This document shows, in pieces, positions 1 through 8,440 of a stretch of 32,983 nucleotides of DNA. This DNA comes from Chloroflexi bacterium 13_1_40CM_65_17 (GTDB lineage: Bacteria; Chloroflexota; Dormibacteria; Dormibacterales; Dormibacteraceae), in NCBI GenBank assembly GCA_001917815.1, contig MNES01000091.1:1-32983 (forward strand), in the 5' to 3' direction. Under the pieces are notes generated by a model. That model did no database searches, was not told the DNA's origin, and saw nothing but the letters and a program-made list of their open reading frames with translations. Both the position numbers and the translations under genes were made by a program. Every line of letters begins with the position of its first letter. Position 1 is the stretch's first letter.

Positions 1-1177
1 GCTGATCGAATATGTCGCGCAGAGCCGATTGGCCTATGCGCCGCATTCCCCGCGGGGTCAGCTCCATTCGACGGCCCTTGCGCTCGACGTATCCCGCTTT
101 CTCGAGCACCTCGGTGAGCTTGCGAAGCTGGTCGAGGGCTTGACGCGCCTCGTCGCCGAGCAGCTCCTGCGCAAGGGACCGGTCGACGTCATCGGGCCGG
201 AAGCTGCCGCGCTCCAGCTGCGACTCGAGCCGATCCATCTGCTGCAGCCGCTCCATGAGGCCCATCGCCTCGCCCATCGAAAGAGGGTCCTCACCGAAGA
301 ACGGGTAACGCTCGGCCATCTCCGAGGGCGGCATCATCGCCTGCATGAATCCAGACAGCCGCGCGAGCTCCAGGCGCAGCGAATCGTCCTGCAGGAGCGC
401 ATCCATCATCTGGCGCAGCTCCTCGCGCGCTTCCGGGCTCAGGCTCTGGAGAAGAGACTGCATCTGCGCCATCTGACGCTGCAGGTGCTCGAGCAGCTCG
501 TCGAGGCTGTTGATGCCGGGCGGGAACATGTCGCCATAGCGCTCCATGAACCCGTTGAAGTCGGGCGTCCGGCCCTCCATGCGATCTTCGAGCATCTTGT
601 TGAGCTCGCGAACCATGTCGCGGACGCGGGAAAGGTCCTGGCCCTGCATCTGCTGGATCGAGCCCTTGAGGCCCTGGAACATCTGGTCGACCATCTGCTT
701 CTGAAGCCGCTGCATGAGCTCTTCGAACTTCTGGCGGGCCTCGTCATCGACGAACTCGTAGTCGCGCAATGACTTCACGCGGCCGCCGAGGTCGTCGGGA
801 AGCCGGTCCAGCTGTTCGCGGCGCTGGCGTGCGATGCGTTCCATCAGCTTCTTGGCTTCCGGCGTCGCCGCCTCGTTGACTCGCCGGTCGATGCCGCCGC
901 GCTCGGTGTCGATGACGTCCTGCACCTCCTGGCGCAGCTGATCGACGGTCGAGTCGAGGTTGTAGCGGCCGAGCTCGCGCTCCCGCGCTTCGCGCAGCTG
1001 CTTGAGCAGCTGTTCAAGGCCAGGCATGTTGGGCGAGCCCCAACGCAGCAGTCGCTGCAGGGCCGCGTTCAGGTCGCCGTAGTTCATCAGGTCGTCGGAC
1101 AGAGCGTCCAGGACATCGCCGGCGTCGAGATCGTCGAGCCGCTGCGTGCCGTCCCAGCGGGAATACCGAAACTTCAC
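1..1177 (-). CDS. vWA-family protein, N-terminal part (3' end outside the window)
   Basis: An uninterrupted minus-strand frame runs from GTG at 1177 off the left edge of the window, giving 392 visible residues and no stop. The protein begins VKFRYSRWDGTQRLDDLDAG and continues as a charged, Gln/Arg/Glu-rich helical protein with Met-rich segments around residues 180-290. From memory of the family, proteins with this RYSRWDG start carry a C-terminal von Willebrand A (CoxE-like) domain, which here would lie beyond the edge. That part is not visible, so the product name is an inference. An in-frame GTG at 1186 is an alternative start, and neither has a good ribosome site. The next gene upstream on the same strand ends about 40 nt away, so co-transcription is likely. 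A 247-residue open frame on the opposite strand (29-772) is a shadow made of repeated LE/HL/RL antisense codons. Confidence 0.75.
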   Translation of the reverse strand, partial: MKFRYSRWDGTQRLDDLDAGDVLDALSDDLMNYGDLNAALQRLLRWGSPNMPGLEQLLKQLREARERELGRYNLDSTVDQLRQEVQDVIDTERGGIDRRVNEAATPEAKKLMERIARQRREQLDRLPDDLGGRVKSLRDYEFVDDEARQKFEELMQRLQKQMVDQMFQGLKGSIQQMQGQDLSRVRDMVRELNKMLEDRMEGRTPDFNGFMERYGDMFPPGINSLDELLEHLQRQMAQMQSLLQSLSPEAREELRQMMDALLQDDSLRLELARLSGFMQAMMPPSEMAERYPFFGEDPLSMGEAMGLMERLQQMDRLESQLERGSFRPDDVDRSLAQELLGDEARQALDQLRKLTEVLEKAGYVERKGRRMELTPRGMRRIGQSALRDIFDQ

Positions 1178-1216
1178 GCCGACCACGCTAGCAGGAGTCT
1201 GGCGGGCAGGCTCTCC

Positions 1217-1927
1217 CTAAACCGTGTCGCCTGGCTTGATGTCCAGGACCTCGACCCCAGAGCCGACAAGCTCTTGAAGTTGACTGGGCCGCCCGGCGAG
1301 GATGGGAAACGTGCCGAAGTGCATGGGCACCACGGTCTTCACGCCCAGCAGGGAAACCGCCTTGGCGGCCCGCTCCGGTCCCATCGTGTAGAAGCCGCCG
1401 ATGGGAAGGAACGCAATGTCGAAGTGGTTGAGCTCGGCGATCAGTGCCATGTCGCCGAACACGTCCGTGTCGCCGGCGAAGTAGACGGTGAATCCGTTCT
1501 CAAACTCGAGTACCAGACCGCACGCCGCGCCGCCATAGATGATCTGGTTCCCATCCGAGATTCCGCACGAATGCTCGGCGTGGACCAGGGTGATCTTGAT
1601 GCCGTCGACGTCGATGGTGCCGCCCTGGTTCGCGGCGATGATGGACGCAGCGTTGACTCCCTTCGAGGTCAGCCACGCACCGATCTCGTGGATGGTCACG
1701 ATCTTCGGCGTGGTCGCGGTGGCGATTTCGAGCGCGTCGTGGACATGGTCGAAGTGGCCATGCGTGATGAGCATGAGGTCACATCGCTCGACTGTCTTCA
1801 GCTTCTCAGGCGCGACGGGATTGTTCATCACCCAGGGGTCGATCAGGACGTCCTTGCGCCTCGCGCTCCGGACCTTCCAGGTTCCATGGCCGACCCACGT
1901 GAAGCTGACGTCAGCGTTCAGCGGCAT
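1217..1927 (-). CDS. UPF0173-type metal-dependent hydrolase (metallo-beta-lactamase fold)
   Basis: This is a 236-residue cytoplasmic metallo-beta-lactamase-fold hydrolase of the UPF0173/YtkL type; the substrate is not known. The metal site is complete. HGHFDH lies at 56-61 (the HxHxDH motif), followed by His116/His119 in VHAEH, Asp153 in AGDTD and His203 in PMHFG. The length matches the family. The ATG at 1927 is preceded by a strong GGGGAGGA ribosome site 7 nt away. The frame stays open further upstream, but that stretch is antisense-like and overlaps the preceding gene, so I leave it out. The gene follows the remains of a membrane glycosyltransferase by 20 nt and precedes the vWA-type gene by about 40 nt, so it may be read from the LysR-side promoter. 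Confidence 0.88.
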   Translation of the reverse strand: MPLNADVSFTWVGHGTWKVRSARRKDVLIDPWVMNNPVAPEKLKTVERCDLMLITHGHFDHVHDALEIATATTPKIVTIHEIGAWLTSKGVNAASIIAANQGGTIDVDGIKITLVHAEHSCGISDGNQIIYGGAACGLVLEFENGFTVYFAGDTDVFGDMALIAELNHFDIAFLPIGGFYTMGPERAAKAVSLLGVKTVVPMHFGTFPILAGRPSQLQELVGSGVEVLDIKPGDTV

Positions 1928-1947
1928 TAGCGATCCTCCCCAACGAA

Positions 1948-3086
1948 TCAAGAAGCCCGGAAAAGCCGATTCTCCCACAGCCCCAAAACGAAGATGGCGA
2001 TCGCGGCCAGCGTCCAGAGATTCGGAAAGAAGAGATCGCAGGGCGGCCGAACGAACCCAAGTAGGAAGACGCCCAGCAACACCAGCGTCATCGTCCGCCG
2101 GTCCTCGATTGCGCGCACGACAACCAGCAGGACCAATGGGAGCAGCGGCAGCCACTGGTACGGCCACACCTCGTTGGGGATCAGCGCGCCCAGAGCGAAG
2201 CCTAGCGACATTCCGTAGACCGGATTCCATCCACTCCGCCACGCGGCCCATATCGCTCCGGCCACGAACAGCAACGCGCTGAAATAGGAGAGGAATAGCG
2301 CCACACCCGGCAGTCGTATCGGCGAGGTGACCGCGATGTAACCATTGCCCCAAGGCTGCTGGTAGGTCTCGCCGCCGATGGAGCGCGTGAACAGCGTGCG
2401 CACCGAGTCGTAGGCGCAGTCTGAGTTGTGTGAGGCGAGTGACGGGATGAGGACCTGCTGGAAGTAGTGGAGGGCGCCGCCTGGACCGAGCGGGATGAAG
2501 CCGATGACTGTGACCAGGACGAGCACTGTGCCGAGGCCCAACGCGTAAGGGATGCGATGTGCGGGCCTCGGACCGATGACCATCGCCGCCCGGTAGTACT
2601 TCAGCGCCGCAGCGCGCCGCGCTGTCCCGCGGCCAGGTCGGCGAACAGAGGCGGAAAATACGCCGCGATCAGCCAGAAGACCGGGGTCGCCAGCCGGTGC
2701 CGCGGAGCCAGCAACACGAAAAGGAGCACGAGGCTGGCGAGGATCGCGGCGCCATCGATGGCGGTCCAGACCTGGACTCCGATTTGTTTCGGCAGGAGCG
2801 CGATGGGAATGGCCAGTATCGCCACGGGCGGCGGGCTCACGAAGGCATCGAGAGTTCCGGGCGGGGCGATCACATGCGTGCGCGCCAGATAGGCGGCGGC
2901 CGCGTCGTACATGTGGGCCGGGTCGGTCAGGTATGCATGCGCTCCTTCCCACATGCCTTCGGTGTCGGGGCGGCGAGGGGTGACGGCCGTGAGCACGACA
3001 AGCCTGATCCAGAACACCGCGGCCAGGGCCCAGTAAAAGGCCGGCCACATGAACACTTCGACCGCAGCTTTACGCAGTCGCTCCAC
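1948..3086 (-). pseudogene. GT87 (DUF2029) membrane glycosyltransferase, frameshifted with probable internal deletion
   Basis: Two minus-strand frames together make one membrane protein. The first half starts at GTG 3086, which overlaps the LysR stop (TAGTG). It has hydrophobic helices and reaches FADLAAGQ before stopping at 2601. The second half is in another frame from about 2620 down to 1948. It begins AALKYYRAAM and has further helices, including a WPYQWLPLLPL segment. GT87 polyprenyl-phosphate mannosyltransferase-like proteins normally have GQ(V)N, then about 30-40 residues with a helix, then a LAAALK-YYP-like motif. Here GQ and ALKYY are almost adjacent, so a frameshift and a loss of about 100 bp both seem to lie in the GCG-rich stretch at about 2600-2640. 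It could be a real pseudogene or a collapsed assembly. If intact, the enzyme would mannosylate or glycosylate lipid or cell-wall glycans. Confidence 0.7.
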
Positions 3087-4015
3087 TATTCCGTTGGGGG
3101 ACGTGCCCGCCCACGCCTCCCGACACTGGCGAGCCACACGGGATCCTTCAGGAAGGCGATGAACGCCTGCACCGAAGCCGGCAGCCGCCGGCGGCGCAGA
3201 TGAACGATGTGCCAGTCGCGCCGGATGGGAAAGCCACGGACGTCGAGCTCTACCAGTCGCCCGCTCGACAGCTCCAGCGCGCACGCGTAGCGAGAGATCA
3301 CCGCCAGCCCCAACCCTGACTCGACCGCGTGCTTGATGGCCCCGTTGGAGCCCAATTCCATCGCGACGTTGAGCTTGGCGCCGGCTTTTCTCGCGGCCTT
3401 CTCCAGAGACCAGCGACTCCCGGACGCCGGCTCGCGCATCACGAACGGCTGATCCGAGAGATCCTTGAGGGTAAGGTTCCGCTTCCCCGCCAGCCGGTGG
3501 CCCGCCGGCGCGACGACGACGAGCTCGTCGCCGAGGAACGGAAGGATCGCAAGGTCGGGATCCTTGAGCGCCGGACCGACGATCGCGAGGTCGAGCTCGT
3601 TGCGGAGAACCTGCTCCTGGACCCGCGCGCGCGTCCCGATCTCGAGCGAGATGACAATCCCCGGATGCAGCTTCTTGAACGCCCCAAGGGCGGCCGGCAG
3701 AAGGTAGATGCCGACCGTCGTGCTCGCCCCGACGCGGAGGCTGCCGCGCTTGATCCCACGCATCTCCTCGAGCGCCAGCGCCGCTTCGTCGAGGACGTCC
3801 AGGGTGCGTCGCGCATACGCGTACAGGATCGAGCCCGCCTGGGTGAGTTGAACGCGCTTGCCGAGGCGGTCGAGGAGCGGCATGCCGATGGCCTCCTCGA
3901 GCTCTTTGACCTGGTATGAAACCGATGGCTGGCTGAGCCGCAGCTGCTGCGCGGCGAGGCTGAAGCTGCTCAGGTCCGCCACGGCTTTGAATGTGCGCAA
4001 TTGACGCAGCGTCAT
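3086..4015 (-). CDS. LysR-family transcriptional regulator
   Basis: This is a LysR-type regulator of 309 residues from ATG 4015. The N-terminal winged helix-turn-helix opens TLRQLRTFKAVAD and contains SLAAQQLRLSQPSVSYQVKE at about 18-37. A linker helix follows, then a two-lobed periplasmic-binding-type effector domain starting at GSLRVGAS. The C-terminus is basic. It is divergent from the acyl-CoA carboxylase subunit, the usual arrangement when the regulator controls its neighbour, but no effector can be read from sequence. An in-frame GTG at 4054 lies exactly 7 nt after a TATGGT hexamer and would add 13 residues if the message is leaderless. I keep ATG 4015 because LysR proteins usually start just before LRQL. 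The stop overlaps the start of the downstream membrane gene. Confidence 0.9.
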   Translation of the reverse strand: MTLRQLRTFKAVADLSSFSLAAQQLRLSQPSVSYQVKELEEAIGMPLLDRLGKRVQLTQAGSILYAYARRTLDVLDEAALALEEMRGIKRGSLRVGASTTVGIYLLPAALGAFKKLHPGIVISLEIGTRARVQEQVLRNELDLAIVGPALKDPDLAILPFLGDELVVVAPAGHRLAGKRNLTLKDLSDQPFVMREPASGSRWSLEKAARKAGAKLNVAMELGSNGAIKHAVESGLGLAVISRYACALELSSGRLVELDVRGFPIRRDWHIVHLRRRRLPASVQAFIAFLKDPVWLASVGRRGRARPPTE

Positions 4016-4060
4016 TGCGCGGTCGAGGTCGAGCGGAGGGCCGTATTCGGGCACGGCGCC

Positions 4061-4067
4061 TACCATA
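4061..4067. promoter_or_regulatory. Symmetrical TANNNTA element, probable bidirectional -10
   Basis: TACCATA reads as TACCAT on the plus strand, 7 nt before ATG 4074. It reads as TATGGT on the minus strand, 7 nt before GTG 4054, which is in frame with the LysR gene. Neither side has a Shine-Dalgarno. The surrounding bases form a small palindrome (CCATA-TTCGG-TATGG, 4063-4077). It is read as overlapping -10 boxes for two leaderless transcripts. No clear -35 is visible, and the palindrome could alternatively be a LysR contact site. Confidence 0.45.
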
Positions 4068-4073
4068 TTCGGT

Positions 4074-5711
4074 ATGGCCGCCCCCAAGCCAAAGAGCATG
4101 TCGCCTGTTCGCCGCACGACTCCGACCGTAGAAGGTGTCGAGGCGCCTGAACGAGCGCCGGCGTCGGTTTCAGAGCAGAGGATCAACCAGTACCGCAAGC
4201 GCCGCTACCAGGCTCTGCACACTGAGAACGAAGCCGCGGCGAAGCGGCGGGCCAAAGGGCTGTCGAGCGCGCGCGAGCGAATCGAGATGCTCCTGGACGA
4301 GGGCAGCTTCGTCGAGCTCGATCTCTTTGCCACACACCGAGCGCATGGATTCGGGATGGAGGAGCGCAAGATCGCCGGTGACGGCGTGGTGGCCGGCTTC
4401 GGCGAGGTCGACCGCCGCCCGGTTGCGGTGTACGCCTATGACGCCACCGTGTTTGGCGGCTCATTGGGCGAGGTCACCGCCGAGAAGATCGTCAAGGTGC
4501 AGGAGCTGGCGCTTCGGAATCGGGTCCCGATCATCGGCATCAACGATTCGGGCGGAGCGCGAATCCAGGAAGGTGTCGTGGCCCTGGCCGGCTACGCAGA
4601 CATCTTCTACCGGAATGTCCGGTCGTCGGGTGTCATCCCCCAGATCAGCGTCATCGCCGGACCGTGCACCGGTGGGGCCGTCTATTCGCCGGCCATCACC
4701 GACTTCATCTTCATCGTGGCCGGCCAGGGCTACATGTTCATCACGGGTCCTGAGGTGATCCGCGTCGTCACCGGCGAGCAGGTCAACTTCGAGGAGCTAG
4801 GCGGCGGCGACGTGCACAACGTGACCTCCGGCGTCGCGCACTTTCTGCCCAAGACCGAGGAAGAGTGCGCAGCAGGGGTGCGCCGGCTGCTCTCCTACCT
4901 ACCTTCCAGCAACGGGGAACGGCCGCCATACCTACCGACCACTGACGACCCAGAGCGGGCTGACCCCGAGCTGCAGACTATCGTGCCCGAGGCGCCGAAC
5001 AAGCCATACGACATGCGCGAGGTGGTGGGGAGAATCCTCGACGGTCGCGAGTTCTTCGAGGTGCAGCCGTTCTTCGCGCCGAACATCGTCGTCGGCATGG
5101 GCCGGCTCGGCGGCCACGTCGTCGGTATCGTCGGCAACCAGCCAAAGGTGCTGGCAGGAGCGATCGACATCAACGCATCCGTGAAGGCGGCGCGGTTCAT
5201 CCGCTTCTGCGACGCGTTCGGAATTCCCATCGTCTCGTTCGTCGACGTCCCCGGCTACCTACCGGGCCGGGACCAGGAGCACGGCGGCATCATCCGGCAC
5301 GGCGCCAAGCTCCTGTATGCGTATGCCGAGGCGACCGTGCCGAAGCTGGCGGTGATCACGCGCAAGGACTACGGCGGCGCCTACACCGTCATGTCGCCCA
5401 AGCAGATGGGGGCGGACCTCAACCTGGCATGGCCGACCGCGGAGATCGCGGTCATGGGACCTGAGGCAGCGGTCAACATCATCTACAAGCGTGAGCTGGC
5501 CGCTGCTCCAGATCGGGACGCTCGCCGCAAGGAGCTCGTCGCCGAGTATACGGCACGCTTCGCCAACCCCTACGTTGCCGCGGAGCGAGGCTACATCGAT
5601 GACGTGATCGAGCCCAGGGAGACGCGCAGGGACCTGATCAGGGGTCTCGAGCTGGGCCTACGCAAGACCGTGGAGCGCCCCTCGCGCAAGCACGGCAACA
5701 TCCCCTTGTAG
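4074..5711 (+). CDS. Acyl-CoA carboxylase, carboxyltransferase (beta) subunit
   Basis: This 545-residue carboxyltransferase of the propionyl-/acetyl-CoA carboxylase beta (PccB/AccD/MmdA) family moves the carboxyl group from biotin on a partner subunit to an acyl-CoA in the cytoplasm. Both crotonase-fold halves are present. The N-half has INDSGGARIQEG and GPCTGGAVYSPAI with oxyanion glycines. The C-half has FVDVPGYLPG and KDYGGAYTVMSPKQMGADLN, and the protein ends RKHGNIPL as is typical. The position that sets acyl-chain preference in studied PccB/AccD5 enzymes (GGAY-x-VM) is Thr438, rather than the Asp or Cys described there, so the substrate is left open. No alpha subunit or biotin carrier is nearby, but a biotin ligase lies at 22780. 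The first about 35 residues are a variable extension. ATG 4074 sits 7 nt after TACCAT; ATG 4098 is an alternative. Confidence 0.93.
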   Translation: MAAPKPKSMSPVRRTTPTVEGVEAPERAPASVSEQRINQYRKRRYQALHTENEAAAKRRAKGLSSARERIEMLLDEGSFVELDLFATHRAHGFGMEERKIAGDGVVAGFGEVDRRPVAVYAYDATVFGGSLGEVTAEKIVKVQELALRNRVPIIGINDSGGARIQEGVVALAGYADIFYRNVRSSGVIPQISVIAGPCTGGAVYSPAITDFIFIVAGQGYMFITGPEVIRVVTGEQVNFEELGGGDVHNVTSGVAHFLPKTEEECAAGVRRLLSYLPSSNGERPPYLPTTDDPERADPELQTIVPEAPNKPYDMREVVGRILDGREFFEVQPFFAPNIVVGMGRLGGHVVGIVGNQPKVLAGAIDINASVKAARFIRFCDAFGIPIVSFVDVPGYLPGRDQEHGGIIRHGAKLLYAYAEATVPKLAVITRKDYGGAYTVMSPKQMGADLNLAWPTAEIAVMGPEAAVNIIYKRELAAAPDRDARRKELVAEYTARFANPYVAAERGYIDDVIEPRETRRDLIRGLELGLRKTVERPSRKHGNIPL

Positions 5712-5732
5712 AAGAGCACGTCGATGGGTTCG

Positions 5733-5754
5733 CCCTCCCCGCTCGCGGGGAGGG
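5733..5754. terminator. Bidirectional hairpin between convergent genes
   Basis: A perfect 9-bp stem, CCCTCCCCG / CGGGGAGGG, has a CTCG loop and lies between the stops of the carboxylase and GH15 genes. No T-run follows on either strand. The sequence continues TCAGGGGTGG, which resembles the tail of widespread REP-like intergenic palindromes. It could therefore be a repeat element used as a transcription barrier rather than a classical intrinsic terminator. Confidence 0.55.
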
Positions 5755-5775
5755 TCAGGGGTGGAGAGACTCGAG

Positions 5776-7788
5776 CTAGGAGGGCCGCGCGGTAGGCGGC
5801 ACTGTCGACAGCGAAGAGCGCCGCACCCGCTCCGACTTACGGCAGAACTCATCCACCGTCGTGATCAGCTCCGCGTGCGACCAGGTCAGCGGGGAAACCG
5901 ATAGCGGACTCCCCGTGTTCGGATCTAGCTGCTCTGAGAGCAGCCCGCCCTGGATCTGGTGAGCCACCACCCAGTTGATGATGTCGCGAGCCGGCTTGAG
6001 GTCGTGCGTGGTCTTGGCGACCGCGATGTACCACTGGGCCATCCAAAGCGTGCAGATGAACCATGGGTTGCCCGGAACCTTGCGCGTGTCCTGCTCGACC
6101 TTGAAGTAGTAGTCGTCCTTGTAGCGCCCGATCCCACCCGCCGCCGCGTTGTTCGCGAGCTGGTCACGGATCGCCCCCATCGTCTCCGCGATGCGCGCCT
6201 CGTCCGGCGGATACATGCCGAATCGCCACAGTCCGGAAATTGCACTGTCGATCACCATGTCCACGGTCATGGTGCCGTCCTCTTCGACCGCGATCCGCCG
6301 AGCAAAACGACCAAGCTCCGGCGAATAGAGATGCGTGTCAGATGCCTCTTTCAGGCGCTCGGCGGCGTCGCGGTAACGCGTCGCAGCCGGAGCGTCGCCG
6401 AAGAGCTCGGCAAAGCTGCGTGCGGCGTCTAATCCGCCCCATACAGAGCCCACCGTGAATGCATGAACGCCCCACCTCTCCTCCCACAGGTCCCACGACG
6501 GCTGAATCAGACCATTCCTCTGGTCTACATACGAGACCATCCAGTCGGCGGCGGGAAGGATCAGGGACGTGTAGAGGCCGACCACGAAATCGAGGTTGCG
6601 ATGAATTCGGTAGTGCTGCCACAAGGCCCAGAGCACCAGCCCGGTCTCGTCCTCCTGGATCGGCAGCGTGCGCGCTCCTCGGGCATCGACCCAAGGCAGC
6701 CACGAGCTTCCCGGGTTGCCATAGGGCGTGTACTTGTGGAGGAAGAACCCTTCTTCGACCAGCGCGTCCTGGCAAAAGGTGAAGAACTGCCGGACGATGT
6801 CCTCATGGCCGGCGCGGTCGAGTGCGTTGGCGACCAGCGCGCCATCGCGTGGCCATGCATATGCATACGTATCGCGAGCGAACTTCGTGATGTCGAAGTC
6901 GGTCGACGCGATGACGGCGCCGTGATTGTCGGCATGGGTGCGCGCGGTGAGAATGCTCCTGCGATACAGGTCGGTGACGTCGGCGCCGAGCTCCTCATCG
7001 ATGTGGCGGTGATCCTTCTCCGACCACACCTGCCAGTACGTCGTCGTGCGTCCGAGGTAGACGTGCGGGCCTCTGCCGATGATCAGGTCCTGTCCATAGG
7101 TTGAAACTTCGCTCAGGCGCGCGCCCATGCAAACCCAATGCGTCAGCGTGCGCGGCTCGCCCGGGGCCGCCGGGCCGAACTCGAAGCCGACGGTGCAGTC
7201 GACGGAACCCTGTTCGATCGGGTTGCGTCCGAGCACGCCGTCCTCCGCGTCGACCCACGTGCCGGCAAGGCCGTTGCCCTTCTTGCCGGTGGCCCATGTA
7301 TCGATCCCGAACTCGGGGCCTGAGTTGCCACCGATCAGGAAATAGCGATTGCCTTTGTAGGCGATGATTCCGCGATGTCGCGGGTCATACGCGACTGTGT
7401 TGCCGATGTCCGAGCCCTCGATGTACCAGTCGTAGTGGAAAAAAGCGCGGCCCACGTTAAAGCCGGTTTGGCTCGTCACCTCCAAGTTGCGGATGAACCA
7501 GTTGCGCGCGAGGTCGACGTAATCGGAAAACTTGACAGTGATTCCTAGTCGCGGGTGCTTCAGCGTGACGTCGGTCACCAGCGAGTCTTCGACGTAACCA
7601 AGCTGGCGCTGCCACGCGCTGTCATCGAGCCAGGCGAACCTGCCGTCGATGAAAAACCCTGTGTGGCAGATGTTCCCCATGGTCTGATTGGCGTCTCCGA
7701 CCCGCGGAAAGTAAATGTCGCGAATCGAGTAGTTGGCATCGAAGCCAACTAACACGTTGCCGTTTCCGATGACGAGGCTTCTAGGCAC
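5776..7788 (-). CDS. Glycoside hydrolase family 15 protein (glucoamylase/trehalase-like)
   Basis: This 670-residue GH15 enzyme is expected to release glucose from alpha-glucans or trehalose with inversion. An N-terminal beta-sandwich domain (residues about 1-260, starting VIGNGNVLVGFD) precedes the (alpha/alpha)6 barrel. Barrel signatures are YAWPRDGA at 310-317, QEDETGLVLWAL at 378-389, WDLWEER at 432-438 (general-acid Glu region) and LLSEQLDPNTG at 616-626 (general-base Glu region), followed by LTWSHAEL. No signal peptide is seen, so it is likely cytoplasmic. Bacterial homologues split between glucoamylase, trehalase and oligosaccharide activities, and sequence reading alone cannot choose. 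The start is GTG 7788 with a weak ribosome site. A 27-bp motif shared with the radical SAM gene lies about 40 nt upstream. The gene is convergent with the carboxylase gene. Confidence 0.9.
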   Translation of the reverse strand: MPRSLVIGNGNVLVGFDANYSIRDIYFPRVGDANQTMGNICHTGFFIDGRFAWLDDSAWQRQLGYVEDSLVTDVTLKHPRLGITVKFSDYVDLARNWFIRNLEVTSQTGFNVGRAFFHYDWYIEGSDIGNTVAYDPRHRGIIAYKGNRYFLIGGNSGPEFGIDTWATGKKGNGLAGTWVDAEDGVLGRNPIEQGSVDCTVGFEFGPAAPGEPRTLTHWVCMGARLSEVSTYGQDLIIGRGPHVYLGRTTTYWQVWSEKDHRHIDEELGADVTDLYRRSILTARTHADNHGAVIASTDFDITKFARDTYAYAWPRDGALVANALDRAGHEDIVRQFFTFCQDALVEEGFFLHKYTPYGNPGSSWLPWVDARGARTLPIQEDETGLVLWALWQHYRIHRNLDFVVGLYTSLILPAADWMVSYVDQRNGLIQPSWDLWEERWGVHAFTVGSVWGGLDAARSFAELFGDAPAATRYRDAAERLKEASDTHLYSPELGRFARRIAVEEDGTMTVDMVIDSAISGLWRFGMYPPDEARIAETMGAIRDQLANNAAAGGIGRYKDDYYFKVEQDTRKVPGNPWFICTLWMAQWYIAVAKTTHDLKPARDIINWVVAHQIQGGLLSEQLDPNTGSPLSVSPLTWSHAELITTVDEFCRKSERVRRSSLSTVPPTARPS

Positions 7789-7828
7789 GGTTTGGTGGCA
7801 ATGGTAGTGGGGCTGCTCCGGAAAACGC

Positions 7829-7855
7829 TCTTAACAAGCTGGGTTCCAGGCTGGC
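7829..7855 (-). repeat. 27-bp intergenic motif, copy 1 (upstream of GH15 gene)
   Basis: On the minus strand the core reads AACCCAGCTTGTTAAGA. It matches 23 of 27 positions with 17253-17279 in front of the radical SAM gene. Both copies lie 30-45 nt upstream of a minus-strand start codon. It may be a promoter or regulator site; TTGTTA inside it resembles a -35 hexamer, though no well-spaced -10 follows here. Confidence 0.5.
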
Positions 7856-7866
7856 CAAGGCGCGCC

Positions 7867-7872
7867 TAGAAT
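7867..7872 (+). promoter_or_regulatory. Candidate -10 box (TAGAAT) of the YgjP-like gene
   Basis: TAGAAT lies 43 nt upstream of the TTG start at 7916, leaving room for a short leader with the GGAG ribosome site at 7903-7906. No convincing -35 hexamer is visible. Low confidence. Confidence 0.3.
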
Positions 7873-7915
7873 CGCAATCAGCAAAGCCGTCATACCAACA
7901 TCGGAGCACTACGCC

Positions 7916-8440
7916 TTGAACAATCCTGCCAGCGCATCGCCGCCACCAATTCGCATCGTCGCCACTCGAAGACGGCGCCGCACGGTCGCTGCCCGGTTAC
8001 GGGCCGGCGTGTTGGAGCTTCTCGTGCCGGACTGGATGTCGCACGCAGAGCGCCTGAGGTGGGCGGAAGTCATGAGCCGTCGGCTGGAGCGCCGCCTGGA
8101 GCGATCCCGTCCGTCCGACGAGCGGCTTGCGAAACGAGCCGCGGTGCTCAATGAACGCCACTTTGGGGGCCGACTGCGCTGGAGCTCGATTGCGTTCGCT
8201 GAAATGGCGAACCTGTGGGGTAGCTGCACGTTCACGGCCGGCGCCATCCGCATCGCCTCGCGCGCGGCCTCTCTTCCGGAATGGGTCCTCGACTACCTGC
8301 TCGTGCACGAGATGGCGCACCTGGTGCAGAGCGACCACGGGCCTGCCTTCCGCGAGCTCGAGAGCCGCTACGCGCTCAGCGAACGAGCGCGGGGCTACCT
8401 GATGGCTCTAGACCACACCGCGACCGAAGCTATGGGATAA
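7916..8440 (+). CDS. YgjP-like (DUF45) metallopeptidase
   Basis: This 174-residue predicted zinc metalloprotease of the YgjP/SprT-like gluzincin group has HEMAHL at 131-136 (HExxH) with a third ligand candidate, His141, in the SDHGPAF context. The family signature WGSC lies at 101-104, with LDYLLVHE just before the helix. It is shorter than typical YgjP proteins (about 230 residues); the N-terminal region is reduced and Arg-rich. The start is TTG 7916, with GGAG at 7903-7906 about 9 nt before it. The cellular substrate is unknown. It is divergent from the GH15 gene by 127 nt and convergent with the alcohol dehydrogenase gene, separated by a stem-loop region. Confidence 0.85.
   Translation: MNNPASASPPPIRIVATRRRRRTVAARLRAGVLELLVPDWMSHAERLRWAEVMSRRLERRLERSRPSDERLAKRAAVLNERHFGGRLRWSSIAFAEMANLWGSCTFTAGAIRIASRAASLPEWVLDYLLVHEMAHLVQSDHGPAFRELESRYALSERARGYLMALDHTATEAMG

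Noticed and set aside
29-772. Long plus-strand open frame of 247 codons
   Set aside because: It is antisense to the vWA-type gene; its His/Leu/Glu repeats arise from reading Gln/Leu/Glu-rich codons backwards, and the minus frame is a sensible protein throughout.
7829-7850. ECF-sigma-like GGAACC -35 inside the 27-bp motif
   Set aside because: GGAACC occurs only in copy 1; copy 2 has CCAACC at that place, and no matching -10 GTC/GTT is spaced properly in both.
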